Assembly (NCBI GenBank): GCA_031213475.1
Contig: JARUPZ010000024.1
Span: 9,117,324-9,181,323, forward strand
DNA length: 64,000 nucleotides
Source: Nereocystis luetkeana
Lineage: Eukaryota > Sar > Phaeophyceae > Laminariales > Laminariaceae
Reading direction: 5' to 3'
Part shown: piece after piece, positions 46,496 through 57,071 of the stretch
Position numbering within the stretch: position 1 is the stretch's first letter
How the letters are laid out: the number at the start of each line of letters is the position of its first letter
Notes under the pieces: model-generated
What the model was told of the DNA's origin: nothing
The model's database searches: none
The model's input: only the letters and a program-made list of their open reading frames with translations
Made by a program: the position numbers and the translations under genes

Positions 46496-47423
46496 GCCAT
46501 TCCCGTCGCTTCAGATGTTGTATGTTGAGCATTCGCGCGCCCACTCCCAGCCATTGAGGGTCCGCTGCTGCTACCCACCTTGTTTCCCTCCTTACTGTTG
46601 CCTCTCTATGATCGATCTGGTAGGGCATGCCCGGCAGTTCCAGCAACACTCCTTTGGTTGGCTGTGATGGGTCGGATCATCAGTGATCTGGCGACAATCT
46701 GACACCATCCCCTGTTTTGTTTTGAGTCGTCCGTGTGTGTGGGCATACTCTTGAACTCTGCATATATGGCAGTGGCATCAAAACAAACAATACTACTGCC
46801 ACTCTGTTGGTACGTATTGCCGTTCCAGCACATTGAGCCGGCAGCACAACGAAAGGTAAACAACAAAATCAAGTTCTTCGGTATCTCTCGATACAGTGCC
46901 AGCGCTGCGCTTAGTGGGCACACAACGCCTCCGCATTTGAGCTGTAGTATGGAAAACTCGATGGTCCGCGTTCGGATTCAGAGCAGGTTCGGGTTCGCTC
47001 GTGGTGAATCTGCGTCTTTGCGTTTTTTTGGGAATTATTAGATCCCTTCTTCGGTTCGGACTGTAGTTTTTCGAGCGTCTGTAATACGTTGGAGGCACGC
47101 CTCTCTATAACATCGAGTTATCTTACAGTAATCAAGAGTAATTCGTTCACGGGTCGTGTGAGCTGAGGCTTCATGTGAGCGTCAACAGTTGTTCCGACAA
47201 TACCCTCGTCGACAATTACCTTGGGTTTGACGTGCAGATCGTGGATTGCTTTATCGAAGTCGTCTTCTCGATATTTTGGGTGCGAGGAGCGCAGACGAAG
47301 TGCACCCTTTGGGGTTTTCCTGGCATGGCGGACGATGATATCCTGCCTGACACGCCGTATTACCTCCGTGAACCTTCGGCGTGGGGCGGCGATGAAGACT
47401 GAGCTACTGTAATGTGGCGCAGC

Positions 47424-48240
47424 AGAGCTTCTCTCTCAGTCTCGGACGTCGCCCGCCTGTCTCGTGACCACCTCCCCACCGATTCGGTCCGGGTAAATAT
47501 TTCCTTCCTCTCTGCCACACTGGGTCCCGTCGCCCGCCTCGCGTCAAGCCCGGTGCTCACCGGAGTAGGTTTAGCAGGTTGGGAGAAGGGATATTTAGGG
47601 ATGTTTTTTACTTGAAAAATATGTAGCGTGGTCTGCACTTAGGAATCGTCGTCCGCAACTGAGAAATTTCCTGGTTCGATGCAAACTCGGCGCAGCCGCG
47701 TTTATGGCGAGTTTTGGCCCGTTTTGGCTGCGGTTTGGGGTCAGGGTTAGGGGGTTAGGGTTAGAGTCAGGGGTGGGGTTGGGTCTTCGCCCGTATCTTG
47801 ATCCCAACAGGAACCAAAACACTAGAACAGCCTACAAACCTAAAGATCCCTTCTTCCAGATTGCTAAAGGTCCTCGCTCACCGTGACTCTTGTTTGCCAG
47901 CTCGACAAAGGTGGTGCTCGGACTGCGTAGCTCTCTCTATGAACTTCAGCTTGGTCGCAAGTATAGGCACCGCTAGATCGTTATTATGCAATCCCGAACG
48001 ACCCATACAGACTCGTACAATTATATCCGCAATTCCACGGATGGAGGCCAGACACAGTCCATTCATGCTCCCCTCGTGTCTCGAGGGACACGCGACGCCT
48101 AGCCACGAAACCCGCGACCACGCTCCGTGCAACCCACCCTCTCCCCGGCAGCACCCGTTGATACCCGCGACGGCGCCGGGCTCGCCTGCGGGGCCGTGCT
48201 CTGAGTACACGCACGCACACGAAACGATAGAAATTTTCTT
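47424..48240 (+). repeat. Dispersed repeat family R1, copy b, interrupted
   Basis: This copy matches 58-720 but is split by an insertion at 47563-47875. After the insertion it resumes at CTCACCGTG and ends near CACACGAAACGATAGAAA. Confidence 0.75.
47563..47875. mobile_element. hAT-like non-autonomous insertion with 8-bp target duplication
   Basis: GCTCACCG occurs on both sides (47555-47562 and 47876-47883), and the R1 repeat is contiguous without the insert. The insert ends, GAGTAGGTTTAGCAGGTTGG and the inverted GAGGACCTTTAGCAATCTGG, match at 14 of 20 positions. An 8-bp duplication suits hAT-type transposition; no transposase is present. The interior has telomere-like GGGTTAGGGGGTTAGGGTTA near 47744-47765. 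Confidence 0.7.
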
Positions 48241-49691
48241 CAGAAATATAAGCTACGCTTGAGTATCCGTCTGAATACGAGTACGAGAAAGCGCTTGTAA
48301 TCATGAACGCGGTTTTCGTTCGTAATTAAAAACTACACCAGACATTGATTTGCTATCAGAAAAAGGTATACCATGACAGAAAACGTCATCTAGGGTTTAG
48401 TATGCCGTGATTACCTCGAGTTTTTTTCGTAACGTAAACATGCAAAAAAGTACACTGGTGTACCGTTTTTTTTTTTCATTTTCGTGACTTGGTCGGACGG
48501 GCATTGACATTTTGCCAGAATACGTTAAACCTTGACAAATAAACGTCATCTAATAGGACAGGTTACTCCTAGAAACCCTACGTAAACCGACAGAATACCG
48601 TAAACTAACAGGAAAAAAATGGTGTATCTCGTTCAATGGCTATTTTTCGAGTTTGACGAACACTTGAGGATTTTCCGCCGCAGAGGACTCGAGTTAGCTG
48701 GGGGATACTCTTGGAAAAAAGCTAGGCGGGAGACGGACAGGAGAATCGTCAGGGTTGCACCATACACCAGCTGCTGACAGAGAAGCCGATTTGGAGGGTG
48801 GCGATACATAGTATCGGGGCTAGGCAAAGATGCTCACAGAAAGTCATTTCAGCACGGCCGCAAGCTGCGGAGACTTCAAGAAGGGTTTGGGAGGTCAAAA
48901 CGTCCCCGCGTACGTGTTGACAAGGCGAAGACTTTACGGGGTTCGACTTGAGCAGGGTCAATTTACGTCGTTCTTTTTGATGCAGAACCACAACAGTCGT
49001 AAAGGAAAAAATAGCCGGTTGAAGACGGAGAGATTGCCAGACTGCATGCGTGTACACTGTCGAGCGTAAGAGTCAGGGCGGGGATATCTGCCTAGCGCTA
49101 TCTGGTCCCTGAAACCAATCTCAAGCGAGCCTTTTCGAGAGTGACGGCAGGAATTACTGCTTGCGGGGGGTTACGCACGCCCGGTTTGCCGTTCGGGAGG
49201 GGGGAGTTGTGCTGAACGGCAATCGGCAGATCGAAGCATAACAGCGACACCCCACCAGCTGCGCCCGGGTTGGGACATCAAACAACATATTCTCTGGGAC
49301 AGCCTTGTGACAGCGTGGAGGCCGTCGCTGCCGAAGAAACGGTCGAGAAAATTGATCCATAGGTTCACCCGCGATGTACAACATCATCGTGAGGGGGGGG
49401 GGGGCACATGGCGTTCTACGTGAATATATATACATACGTATATGTTAGGGTACCCTGAAGATTTCTAACGGTGTCACCTCACAGATTTTTCGTTGACAGA
49501 ACTGTTGCTGCGCTCGGCCTTTTCGAGAGTGCTGCAACCTCAGAAGTGCACTAGCTCTGTGAGAGCTGACGATCGTACGCTTGCCATGATTCGACGCTCT
49601 TAACTCGCCCTCGCCGACCTCCTCTCGTCATACCGCGACGCTTCTAACCCGTACGCGCCAGTATCCTCGCCACAGCGCACTACACCCATGA

Positions 49692-49965
49692 CTCTGCGAC
49701 GGGCACAACTTAGCACGATTGAAGTCAGGTTTGAACCCGCTTTGCCTAATGCACCTCGCCGCATCGAGCTTATCCCTACGCGTATGGCTCTGCGCTGGGC
49801 ACTACACATCGCGATTGCAGTCAGGTTTTAAACCGTTTTATCTATGATGTATCTCCTCGCATCGAACATCTCTATGCCCTTGGCTCTGCGCTGGGCGATA
49901 CACACCACGAGTGCGGTTAAGCCTGAAACCCTTTTATATCTATAATGCTACCTCCCGGAATCGGG
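49692..49965 (+). repeat. Tandem repeat, period about 96 bp, three units
   Basis: Each unit begins CTCTGCG(C/A)(T/C)GGGC, continues through a CACGATTG-like block and CAGGTTT..AACC, and ends near CGCATCGA(G/A)C followed by CCCT. The units have drifted. Confidence 0.7.
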
Positions 49966-50095
49966 GACCTCTCCGACGAGGACGCGTGTGTCCAACACAT
50001 GCTCCAATGCGGAACCGACTCAAACGCCTGGCACAACCACTCAAGACATGCACATAGGCTCCAGAAACTCCCAAAGCGGGTGCACGTCACGTTCT

Positions 50096-50141
50096 TCATT
50101 TCTTGTTGATCTTGTGCAGCCCGGGAAGACGGTGCGTCTTG
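50096..50141 (-). CDS. Single-motif EsV-1-7-like gene, minus arm, last exon
   Basis: On the - strand the acceptor CTGATTTTTCCAG is followed by C, completing TGC, then KT-H-RLPGLHKINKK and TGA. It is homologous to 33816-33864 and 3 nt shorter. Confidence 0.7.
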
Positions 50142-53100
50142 CTGGAAAAATCAGGAACGTTCATTTACGGCAGGGGTACATGGCGGGGGGAAGGGGGGTT
50201 TTCGCCAGAGGGATGAACGAGAGGCAGATAAATTGGGGGCTTGCTACACGCGTGTTCACGCGCAAGTGTTGAAGTATTGACTTGTGACGACACTATTCCT
50301 ATGTCGAAATGTATCACACGATCGGCGCTTTAGTGGGCTACGTCAGTGTCGCCCGGTTCGTCAAGCATGGGGGGTCGACTGGAACACGGCAGATGGGGCG
50401 CACATTCGACCAGTCATACTCATACATCTTTATACGGTAGGTCGTAGAGTTAGCGGTATGCGTTACATCAATCAAACGGCAGCCACAAAAGTGATACGCG
50501 GGAATATGATCCAATCACTGGCACTGTCACGATTTCGCGCCTACAGTTCATACCATGGCATACCGGCTGATGAGACCAGCTACGATATCCGATACGGCAC
50601 TCGATATAACTTTTCAGCCGAAACAAGATAACCACGCACAGCAAAACCATCGCATACACCTTGGCGCTCTAGACAACCTTGACCACGCAGGTGGGCTTAC
50701 CAAAAGCGCGCAGTTCCGTTGCTCCCGTACATGGCCGCCTTTGAGCAGCTCTCAAACTCGCATATGGTCGTGCTGCCAGCCGCTTCTCCCGCTGCTGTAA
50801 TTCCCCCACCTACTTCCTCCTTCCCTCTCCGGCGGCGTCTCTTCTTAACCTCTTTGTTCGGAGCTTGCTCCACGCGGTCGTTGTTGTCATCTCCTGCGGC
50901 TTCTTTTGTTTTCCTACCCCGCTTAGGCTCCTTCCCCTTATCCACGTCGGAAACTGGTGCGCACTCCACTTTCGACTCCGGCTTTTTTCTTTTCTTGGCC
51001 GGTTCCTTGCTGGCCTCGACCGCGACCGGCGAAACCCCGCGTCCCCGCTGCTTGCCGCCGCCAACCGCGGCATTCGGCTCGACGTTAGCGCCATTGTCGT
51101 GCGCTTTTGGATTGGCCTTCGGCTCGTTGGCAGCCCCTTTGTCGTGCGCTTTCGGGTTGGCCTTTTCCGTCGCCGGTTGACGCGCGGCCGCTTCAAGAAT
51201 CTCCGCCGGAGAGAGTTTGCGCCAATTGGGACTCGATGGCACTGCCACCCCACCACGACCACCAGCGCCACGGTCGCCGCCCCCTCCTCCGTCTCCCGCA
51301 TCACTTGCCACGGGAATGGCACACGCTTCAATCACGTGCCCAGTCTTCAGTCCCGCCGCCGCCGCCGCTCTCCGCTGCTCCTTCAGCTCTCGCTTCGCCC
51401 TGGCCAGTTCCTCCTTTTTCTCTCTCGTCATCCACTGCGCGCCTTCGCTACTCATCTTCCCCGATGCCTCCAGAGCTTTGCGAGACGGAGCCCGCGCCCG
51501 CCTCCCCGATCCGTTCGCCGCTGCCGCCGCCTTTGCGGATTCTCTGGCTTCCCGGAGCAGCCTGATCTCGATGGACGGGGCCATTCCGGGAGCTTCTGCC
51601 ATGCGCGAGGCCGGCGGACTTTGCTCAGCGCTGGGTGAGGTCTCCGCGGTACTGGTAGGTGACGTCTCGGCGTCCTCCGCACTTGCACACAGTGCCCCTA
51701 AGATCGAGGCCGAGAGGAAAACGGACGCGAGTGAGTGCAGGACGCTATGCGGTTTACTGCGCGGTGTTTCTTGCTTGGTTGGCATGGCGCCGTTCTACGA
51801 CATGTATTGGGGTTGCAGTCAGGGGCTGCCCTTTTTGAACCCAAACAATTGTTCCCGACGGGGCTCCTCAACCGTTGCATTAACCATTGTAACTCTCAAA
51901 ATACCCAACCATTGTGTCTTCGGATTCGATCTGTTTTTACACTAATGGTTTTCATTACAGGGTCGATACCTAGAGTAGACTGCGAATAAAAATGGGGTTG
52001 AGTATCGGGCTTAGCTTAGCTTACCACCAGCTTTTGTGAACGTCGGTTGTTTGGTTACCACGGCCTACTTCAAGTATTGAGGTGTAGAGCTCCTCAAGGG
52101 AGGACTCTCAAAACATTCAGGTGCCACCCCTACCGTAGTACGTTTCACCGACCATATATATAGAACTACATACTTAGATCACAACCCCTGAGCGTGCTCG
52201 GTTGGTGCATCCCTGGCCTCTCAGAGCTCCCACTTCCAAACCGCCTCATTTCATTACTTGCCGGACCTTTCCAGCAATTCTTTGTTTTCTCGGTCCTTTC
52301 TTCCTTTTTTCTTCTTTCGTTTCGTGTGCGTGCGTGTTCTCCGAGCACGGCATCGCGGGAGGACCCGGCACCGTCGCGGGTGTCAGCGGGTGCTGGCGGG
52401 TAGAGGGGGGGTTGCAAGGAGCGCGGTCGTCGCTTTTGTGCCTAGGCGTCGCGTGTGCCTCGAGACACGAGGGGTGCATGAACGGGCTTTGGCTGGCTTC
52501 GATTTATGATTGTTGATAGAGTATGTACGAGTTATGAAGGTCGTTCGGGAGGGCAAGATAATATTCAAGCGGTGCTTATTTTTGCGACCACGCTAGAGTT
52601 GAAAGAGGGAGGTGTGCAGTTTGAACACCAACGTTATCGAGCTGGCGAACGACGGCCACGGTGAGCACCGGGCTTCACGCGAGGCGGGCGACGGGGCTGA
52701 TTGTGGCAGAGAGTGATAAAAGCTTTACCCGGACCGAATCGGTACCGAGGTGGTCGTGAGAGGGGCGGGCGGCGTACGAGGCTGAGAGAGAAGCTCTTCT
52801 GTGCGATTTTTTCTTTTCTTCTTTTCGACCGGGTGTAAGGTGTTCCAATCAGGCAGAAAAGTATTACACGAGAGGGGACGGGGATTTTTTTTCCATTCCG
52901 AGTTTTCGGTTTCATTTTCATTGTTTTTGCTGCTGTGCCGTGCTGTGCTTTCGCTTTCTTCGTACATACAGTACAGACATAGAGCAAATCGAAAGAAGAA
53001 AATAAGTACAGACAGTAGTACCCTACCTGGGGTATGTACGTACGTACGACATCCGCGACGCGAAGCGTATATGTGGCATCCAAGCTGACGTCGGAGCTGT

Positions 53101-54388
53101 TTTTTCCTGAAGCATGGCGGCGGGACTCTTGGCATTATCAAGTCGCCGGTTTGCAATTACGATCCTTGCAAAAACTAAACTCAATCGTGGACCTCTGTTC
53201 GCTTCGCATAATTTGATGTACTTTTTTCCTTCCTGAGCGAGCGTAGCGGGCGGCGAAGGCCGCCCGCGGAGCGAAGCGCCTTGTATATATATATATATAT
53301 AATGCCTTCCACGCACAAAATTTCTCCAAGTAACGGAGGCAGACAGGGACAAGCTTGAGTCCAAAGAGCGTGCTAGGGCAAGCGCTCTGCAGCAAGCGTG
53401 GAACATGTACGAGTTACGGCGCAGGCTTACACGACATTTCGCGGGGGCAATCCACGCGAACATAGTATCCGACGTGAAGCTGCTCGCCTCCTGGACGCTG
53501 CAGGAAAAACGAGACGGAAGCTTCTTGAAGCCGCATCGTACAGTGGTGTCAGCCCGACCACAATCCGCACAACCATGCTATCCAACCTGGATCCGCCCCC
53601 TCTCTCCAAGCAGCAGAAACCCGCTACTGGCGTGGTGCTTGAAAGCGCATCGCACGGGGCCAGTCCAACCACGTGCCGCATGCTACTCAATCTGAAGCCG
53701 CACGCTCTCTCTAGGCAACAGAAAAACAAGACGCGGAGGTAAAACTTGAAAACGCATCGCACAGTGACAGTCAAACCACGAGCCGCATATTTTCTAATGT
53801 TGATGCTGCTCGAGTTCTCTAAGAAGCAGATAAACGAGAAGCATGTGATGCTTGAAAGCCTATCGTATAGTGCCATTCCCACCTTCAGTGGCGGGTGGTG
53901 GTGAAGCCGGCAGCCCCGAGGAGGAGGAGGAGGAGGAGGAGGAGGAGGAAGCCGGGGAACTTGCAGACGGCGGCGTTAACGCAGGCGGCTTGGGAGAGCT
54001 AATCTTCACTTTCGCAGGTAGCTTGGGAGAGCTAATCTTAACTTTCGTGCCTCCAGTTCCAGCCGTTCCCGTAGTTCCTGTAGTTTCAGCAGTTCCAGCA
54101 GTTGCAGTTCCGGCAGTTCCAGCAGTTCCTGTCGCGGCAGTTGCTACGTTCCGCCTAGACCTCTTCCGCTTGGCTCTTACCCTTACCCTCGTCTCCTGCT
54201 CTTCCTCGGGCCGTTCGTTTTCGTTGACACGCTCTCCCCCTGACGCCTCTTTTGCGCCCAATGCCTTGTCATCTCCCTCCCCCGCAGTCTCTTTCAGGTC
54301 CGACACCTTGAATTTGATCTCCGTCGATTCTGCAGCGGCTGGGCGATCCTCCTTTTTCGTCTCAGTCGGCCGTTTTTCCTTTTTCTTC
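50096..54388 (-). CDS. Basic low-complexity protein with one C-terminal EsV-1-7-like motif, minus arm (5' end unresolved)
   Basis: The exons, in order on the - strand, are 54388-53883, 51697-50701 and 50141-50096 (1549 nt, about 516 residues). It is the paralogue of the plus-strand gene at 29773-33864, with the same three exons, intron phases (2 in, then 1 and 2) and split third-Cys codon. The product is Lys/Arg/Glu/Ala/Gly-rich. It has the SRMAEAPGMAPS core and a helix-prone charged stretch, and ends C-EFES-C, AAMYG, C-KT-H-RLPGL. The first exon has grown in frame: a Gly-Thr-Ala repeat tract, a doubled KVKISSPK unit and a poly-Ser run encoded by the GAG microsatellite at 53918-53949. An ATG at 51785 followed by a hydrophobic stretch mimics a signal peptide, but the homologous acceptor at 51698 makes that stretch intronic. 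Function is unknown. Confidence 0.7.
50701..51697 (-). CDS. Single-motif EsV-1-7-like gene, minus arm, middle exon
   Basis: The acceptor tract (TCCTCTCGGCCTCGATCTTAG on the - strand, ending at 51698) aligns with the plus-arm acceptor before 32070, in the same phase 1. The exon ends in C-EFES-C-SKAAMYG..RF plus TG, followed by donor GTAAGC. Conservation with the plus arm is highest from SRMAEAPGMAPS to the AAAAAGLKTGHVIE block and at the motif. Confidence 0.75.
51807..51945 (+). repeat. GGGGTTGCAAT-type element
   Basis: GGGGTTGCAGTCAGGGGCTG, GGGGCTCCTCAACCGTTGCA and ACCCAACCATTGTGTC. It is the same family as 24945-25240 and lies in the intron after 53883. Confidence 0.6.
52187..52812 (-). repeat. 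Dispersed repeat family R1, copy c (inverted)
   Basis: This is the reverse complement of 58-720, from GAGCGTGCTCGGTTGGTGCA to GAGGCTGAGAGAGAAGC. It lies in the intron of the minus-arm single-motif gene. Confidence 0.75.
53500..53872 (+). repeat. Tandem repeat, period about 110 bp
   Basis: Three to four units share CTTGAA(G/A)(C/G)C.CATCG.ACAG, CAACCA(C/T), CTCTCTA(G/C)GCA and ACAGAAA-like blocks. One + strand frame over part of it looks like a repeated peptide but is interrupted, so I read it as an intronic minisatellite. Confidence 0.55.
53883..54388 (-). CDS. Single-motif EsV-1-7-like gene, minus arm, first recognised exon
   Basis: It starts after acceptor CCCTTTGTTCTCCGCAG and ends at donor GTGGGA, phases 2 and 1 as in the plus arm. 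It encodes KKKEKRPTETKKEDRPAAA, an EEEQETRVRVRAKRKRSRR block, a Gly/Thr/Ala repeat tract and poly-Ser. The 222-nt excess over the plus-arm exon is in frame. Confidence 0.65.
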
Positions 54389-55335
54389 CTGCGGAGAACA
54401 AAGGGGTGTATACCTTCACGTGAGAAACCGGGACTGCAAGGGAACTGCGACCGCATCCCAGGGGCATCATCACGGTCTACAGCACTAGACGCTGGATGTG
54501 TCAGCGCCTCGAGCCCCCCTACCCCGTGACATTTGTTATGTTCGAACTTAGGTCAGCCCCCACCCACCGCCTCCTTTGCCCGAATACAATGCCTTGACGG
54601 TGGGAGGTACTTCCACTTGGACTCATCCGTATCGAGACAAATAGCGTAGCACCCGCTATATACAAAGTACGCGAGCCGGGATGGATAGCGTGGTACTTGC
54701 TACGGGTCTGCTGTAGGCAATATACGCCGTGCTACGGTAAAGGGTCTTATCAATTTTTCTGAGGATTGTCCCTTGAAGGAGCTCTGTACCTCACCTAACA
54801 ACCGACTTCGACAAATATTGTACGCTACGACGACCACAAAATCCTATTGGGCTAGCTAGATATCTAATTGGGCTAGCTAGATAGCTAGATATCCGAGGAA
54901 TAAGTTTTAAAGACTAACAAAAACACATCGGATCCAAAAAAATACTGGGTAGGGTATATTTGCATAGTACAGTATATAGCCCCACGAATAGCAAATTACT
55001 CAATACGATTCATGGACGCTGCACACATCTCAGCGGCGTACGCTACACTAAATTTCTACCTGGTACACAATAATTCAAGCTCAACGCTGCTCGAGGACGG
55101 TGCCACGACAAGCTTCGTAAGCTTTGCTCAGATATCGGCGACTCTTGTTGGCGGGTCCATACCGCAGTCCTCAGCCGCAATGGTTGAGGAACCCCGCCTC
55201 GTCAGTGATAAAATACTCGGGTTCAAGAGTGCGAGCCTTAATTTGCAACCCTTGATTGCAACCCCTAGCAGCGAGCCCTAATTGCAACCCCTATCGTAGC
55301 AATGCTCAAAATCTAACAAGACCGCCATCGTCTGC
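54389..55335. other. Gap between the two minus-arm genes
   Basis: No exon here is supported by the plus arm. It contains a GGGGTTGCAAT-type element (55180-55305, inverted). Under the fused-gene alternative it is an intron. Confidence 0.4.
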
Positions 55336-55471
55336 TCAGTCGCACCTCGGAGCGCGCACCCTGACTCGGCTCATGGATTCCTTCAGCAAGTGAATCATTT
55401 CGTCGCTCTTGTGGGAAGCGCAGAACTGTGGCCGTCCTCCAGATAGTCCGTAGTGGGGTCTTGTGTCGCAC
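55336..55471 (-). CDS. Five-motif EsV-1-7 gene, minus arm, last exon
   Basis: The exon encodes C-D, then RPHYGLSGGRPQF, C-AS-H-KSDEMIHLL and ends APRCD, stop. The acceptor is CGGCTATTGTAG. By eye 38 of 44 residues equal plus-arm exon 7. Confidence 0.85.
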
Positions 55472-57036
55472 CTACAATAGCCGGTACATATAGGGAGTTG
55501 GACTTCGGGCACGGGTTTCCTTCTGGCTTTGGTTTCCCTTCAATAACGGTTTTCTTACATCGGGAAATGTTTCTGAGTGATCAACGTTTAAAGCTCATGA
55601 TATTGATAGCACATTGCCGGATACGATGGTAAACGCAATGCTAATAATACAGCCGTTGGCTTCGCCGAGCGGGATCAAAGGCGGCGATACGGGGAGGCAC
55701 AAAATACGTTGACGATGTCCACACGAGCATAGCACTGGAGTACGTCGTTGCGCCACGGAAGCCTGCCGTGAGTGCTCTAAAAAAACACTCAAGAGACCCC
55801 TCCGTGCTGTGACAGTCTGTTATTTTTTTCTCCTCCGGTGGGTGGGTGGGTGAGTGGGTGGGCAAAAGGAAAGCATAAGCTCACCACACTTCCACATAAA
55901 AAATACGCGCCGTGGGCCAACTTAACTGTGCTGGACCTAGTATGTAGTACATACCGGTGCCGCCGCAGCCACACAGCGTTACCCGGGCACCCCATCAGGC
56001 ATACGATACGCGCAGTTTCGAGAAACAACTGAGTGGTAGCGGCCAAGCTTCTCAGAGTCGGGAGTGCAACATAAAAGACGTATCACAGAAAGCCGCCGCC
56101 CATCGAGGGCAAGATAATAACGCGGCTCACCCTGGGAAGAGGCACGGTCGATTCTTGAGACCCACCATACCCTTTTTCTTGTGTCCAGAGCAAAACCGCG
56201 GCCGACCGGTGCCTGGGGGTAAAGAGATACGCGATGAAGCAGCCGCACGGGGGGGGTGAGGGGATGCGGAAGTGTGGTGGTGAGCTTCAGCTTAATTTTT
56301 ACCCACCCGGCGGAGGATTATAAAAAAACAACAACAAAAAAATCATGGCATGGAGGGATCTCGTAGGTGTTTTCGAGAGCACTCACGGCAGGCGTTCCTG
56401 GAGCAACCTCGTGCTTCAGAGCAATGTTCGCAAAGCCCTATGAACGGTGAACAATGCGACATCACTCCGAAGCACCCCTCGAGTGCAAAGGGGCAGTTTA
56501 GGGCTGCGCAATGACACCCTCAAGCGGTAGAGACTATGTTGGCTTCGCGAGCAGTCAGTATGCTGAGTTCAATGCTGTATTGACGGGGGATGGTTGGGGG
56601 CATCGACACGAAAAGGAGCAGAGGAATACATTGAAGACATAACCAGTAGGACTTATGGCGATGGTGAGGCGAGCAATTTGTTTTGCACGCGCTCTCTTTT
56701 ATCCCAGCCGGAACTCATTCTTTATGGGTTTCAGTTTATAATATGGCGCTTATCTTGGAGGTACATGGTGTTAATATTACTGGCAGCATATGCTGCCAGG
56801 CTCAATCAGTAGATAGCTTCTGGCAGAAGAAATCGACTGTCAGTACCTGCAAGTATACACTGTGCCAGCGTGTAACCCTAGGAAATTTCAACCGCACTGC
56901 GAAAAATAGCAGAGTCAAAGGACCCCCTGAGCTCGAACATCTTTCCTGGACTAAGATGGCACTCACCACTCTCCTCCAAGTCGTCGAACAACGAACTCAT
57001 GCGGCGTTTAGTACTACACTTCTACCAGGTATGTTT

Positions 57037-57071
<35 letters not shown>

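Larger units (their letters stand above)
33865..50095. other. Spacer between the inverted gene pairs, no supported gene
   Basis: About 16 kb of repeats, minisatellites and small transposons separates the two convergent gene pairs. Open frames at 38601-39041, 41014-41460 and 42280-42903 overlap frames on the other strand or run through dispersed repeats, and none has a recognisable domain. The five copies of family E are direct on the left (35.1, 35.5, 38.2 kb) and inverted on the right (42.5, 45.2 kb), which is what an old mirror centre near 40 kb would leave. Confidence 0.5.

Noticed and set aside
47175-47402. 75-codon frame ending in an acidic, protein-like tail (MADDDILPDTPYY)
   Set aside because: It has no ATG at the frame start, only a short ATG-initiated part from 47325, and no recognisable partner exon. 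I could not support it.
49171-49368. Possible EsV-1-7 half motif on the - strand (a C-H-K..ENM..DV stretch)
   Set aside because: The two residues between Cys and His are missing, the upstream C-X4-C is absent and there is no copy in the other arm.
53398-53742. Open frame with a repeated peptide (LE.AS..SPTT type)
   Set aside because: The repetition follows from a 110-bp DNA minisatellite, and later units are interrupted and out of frame.
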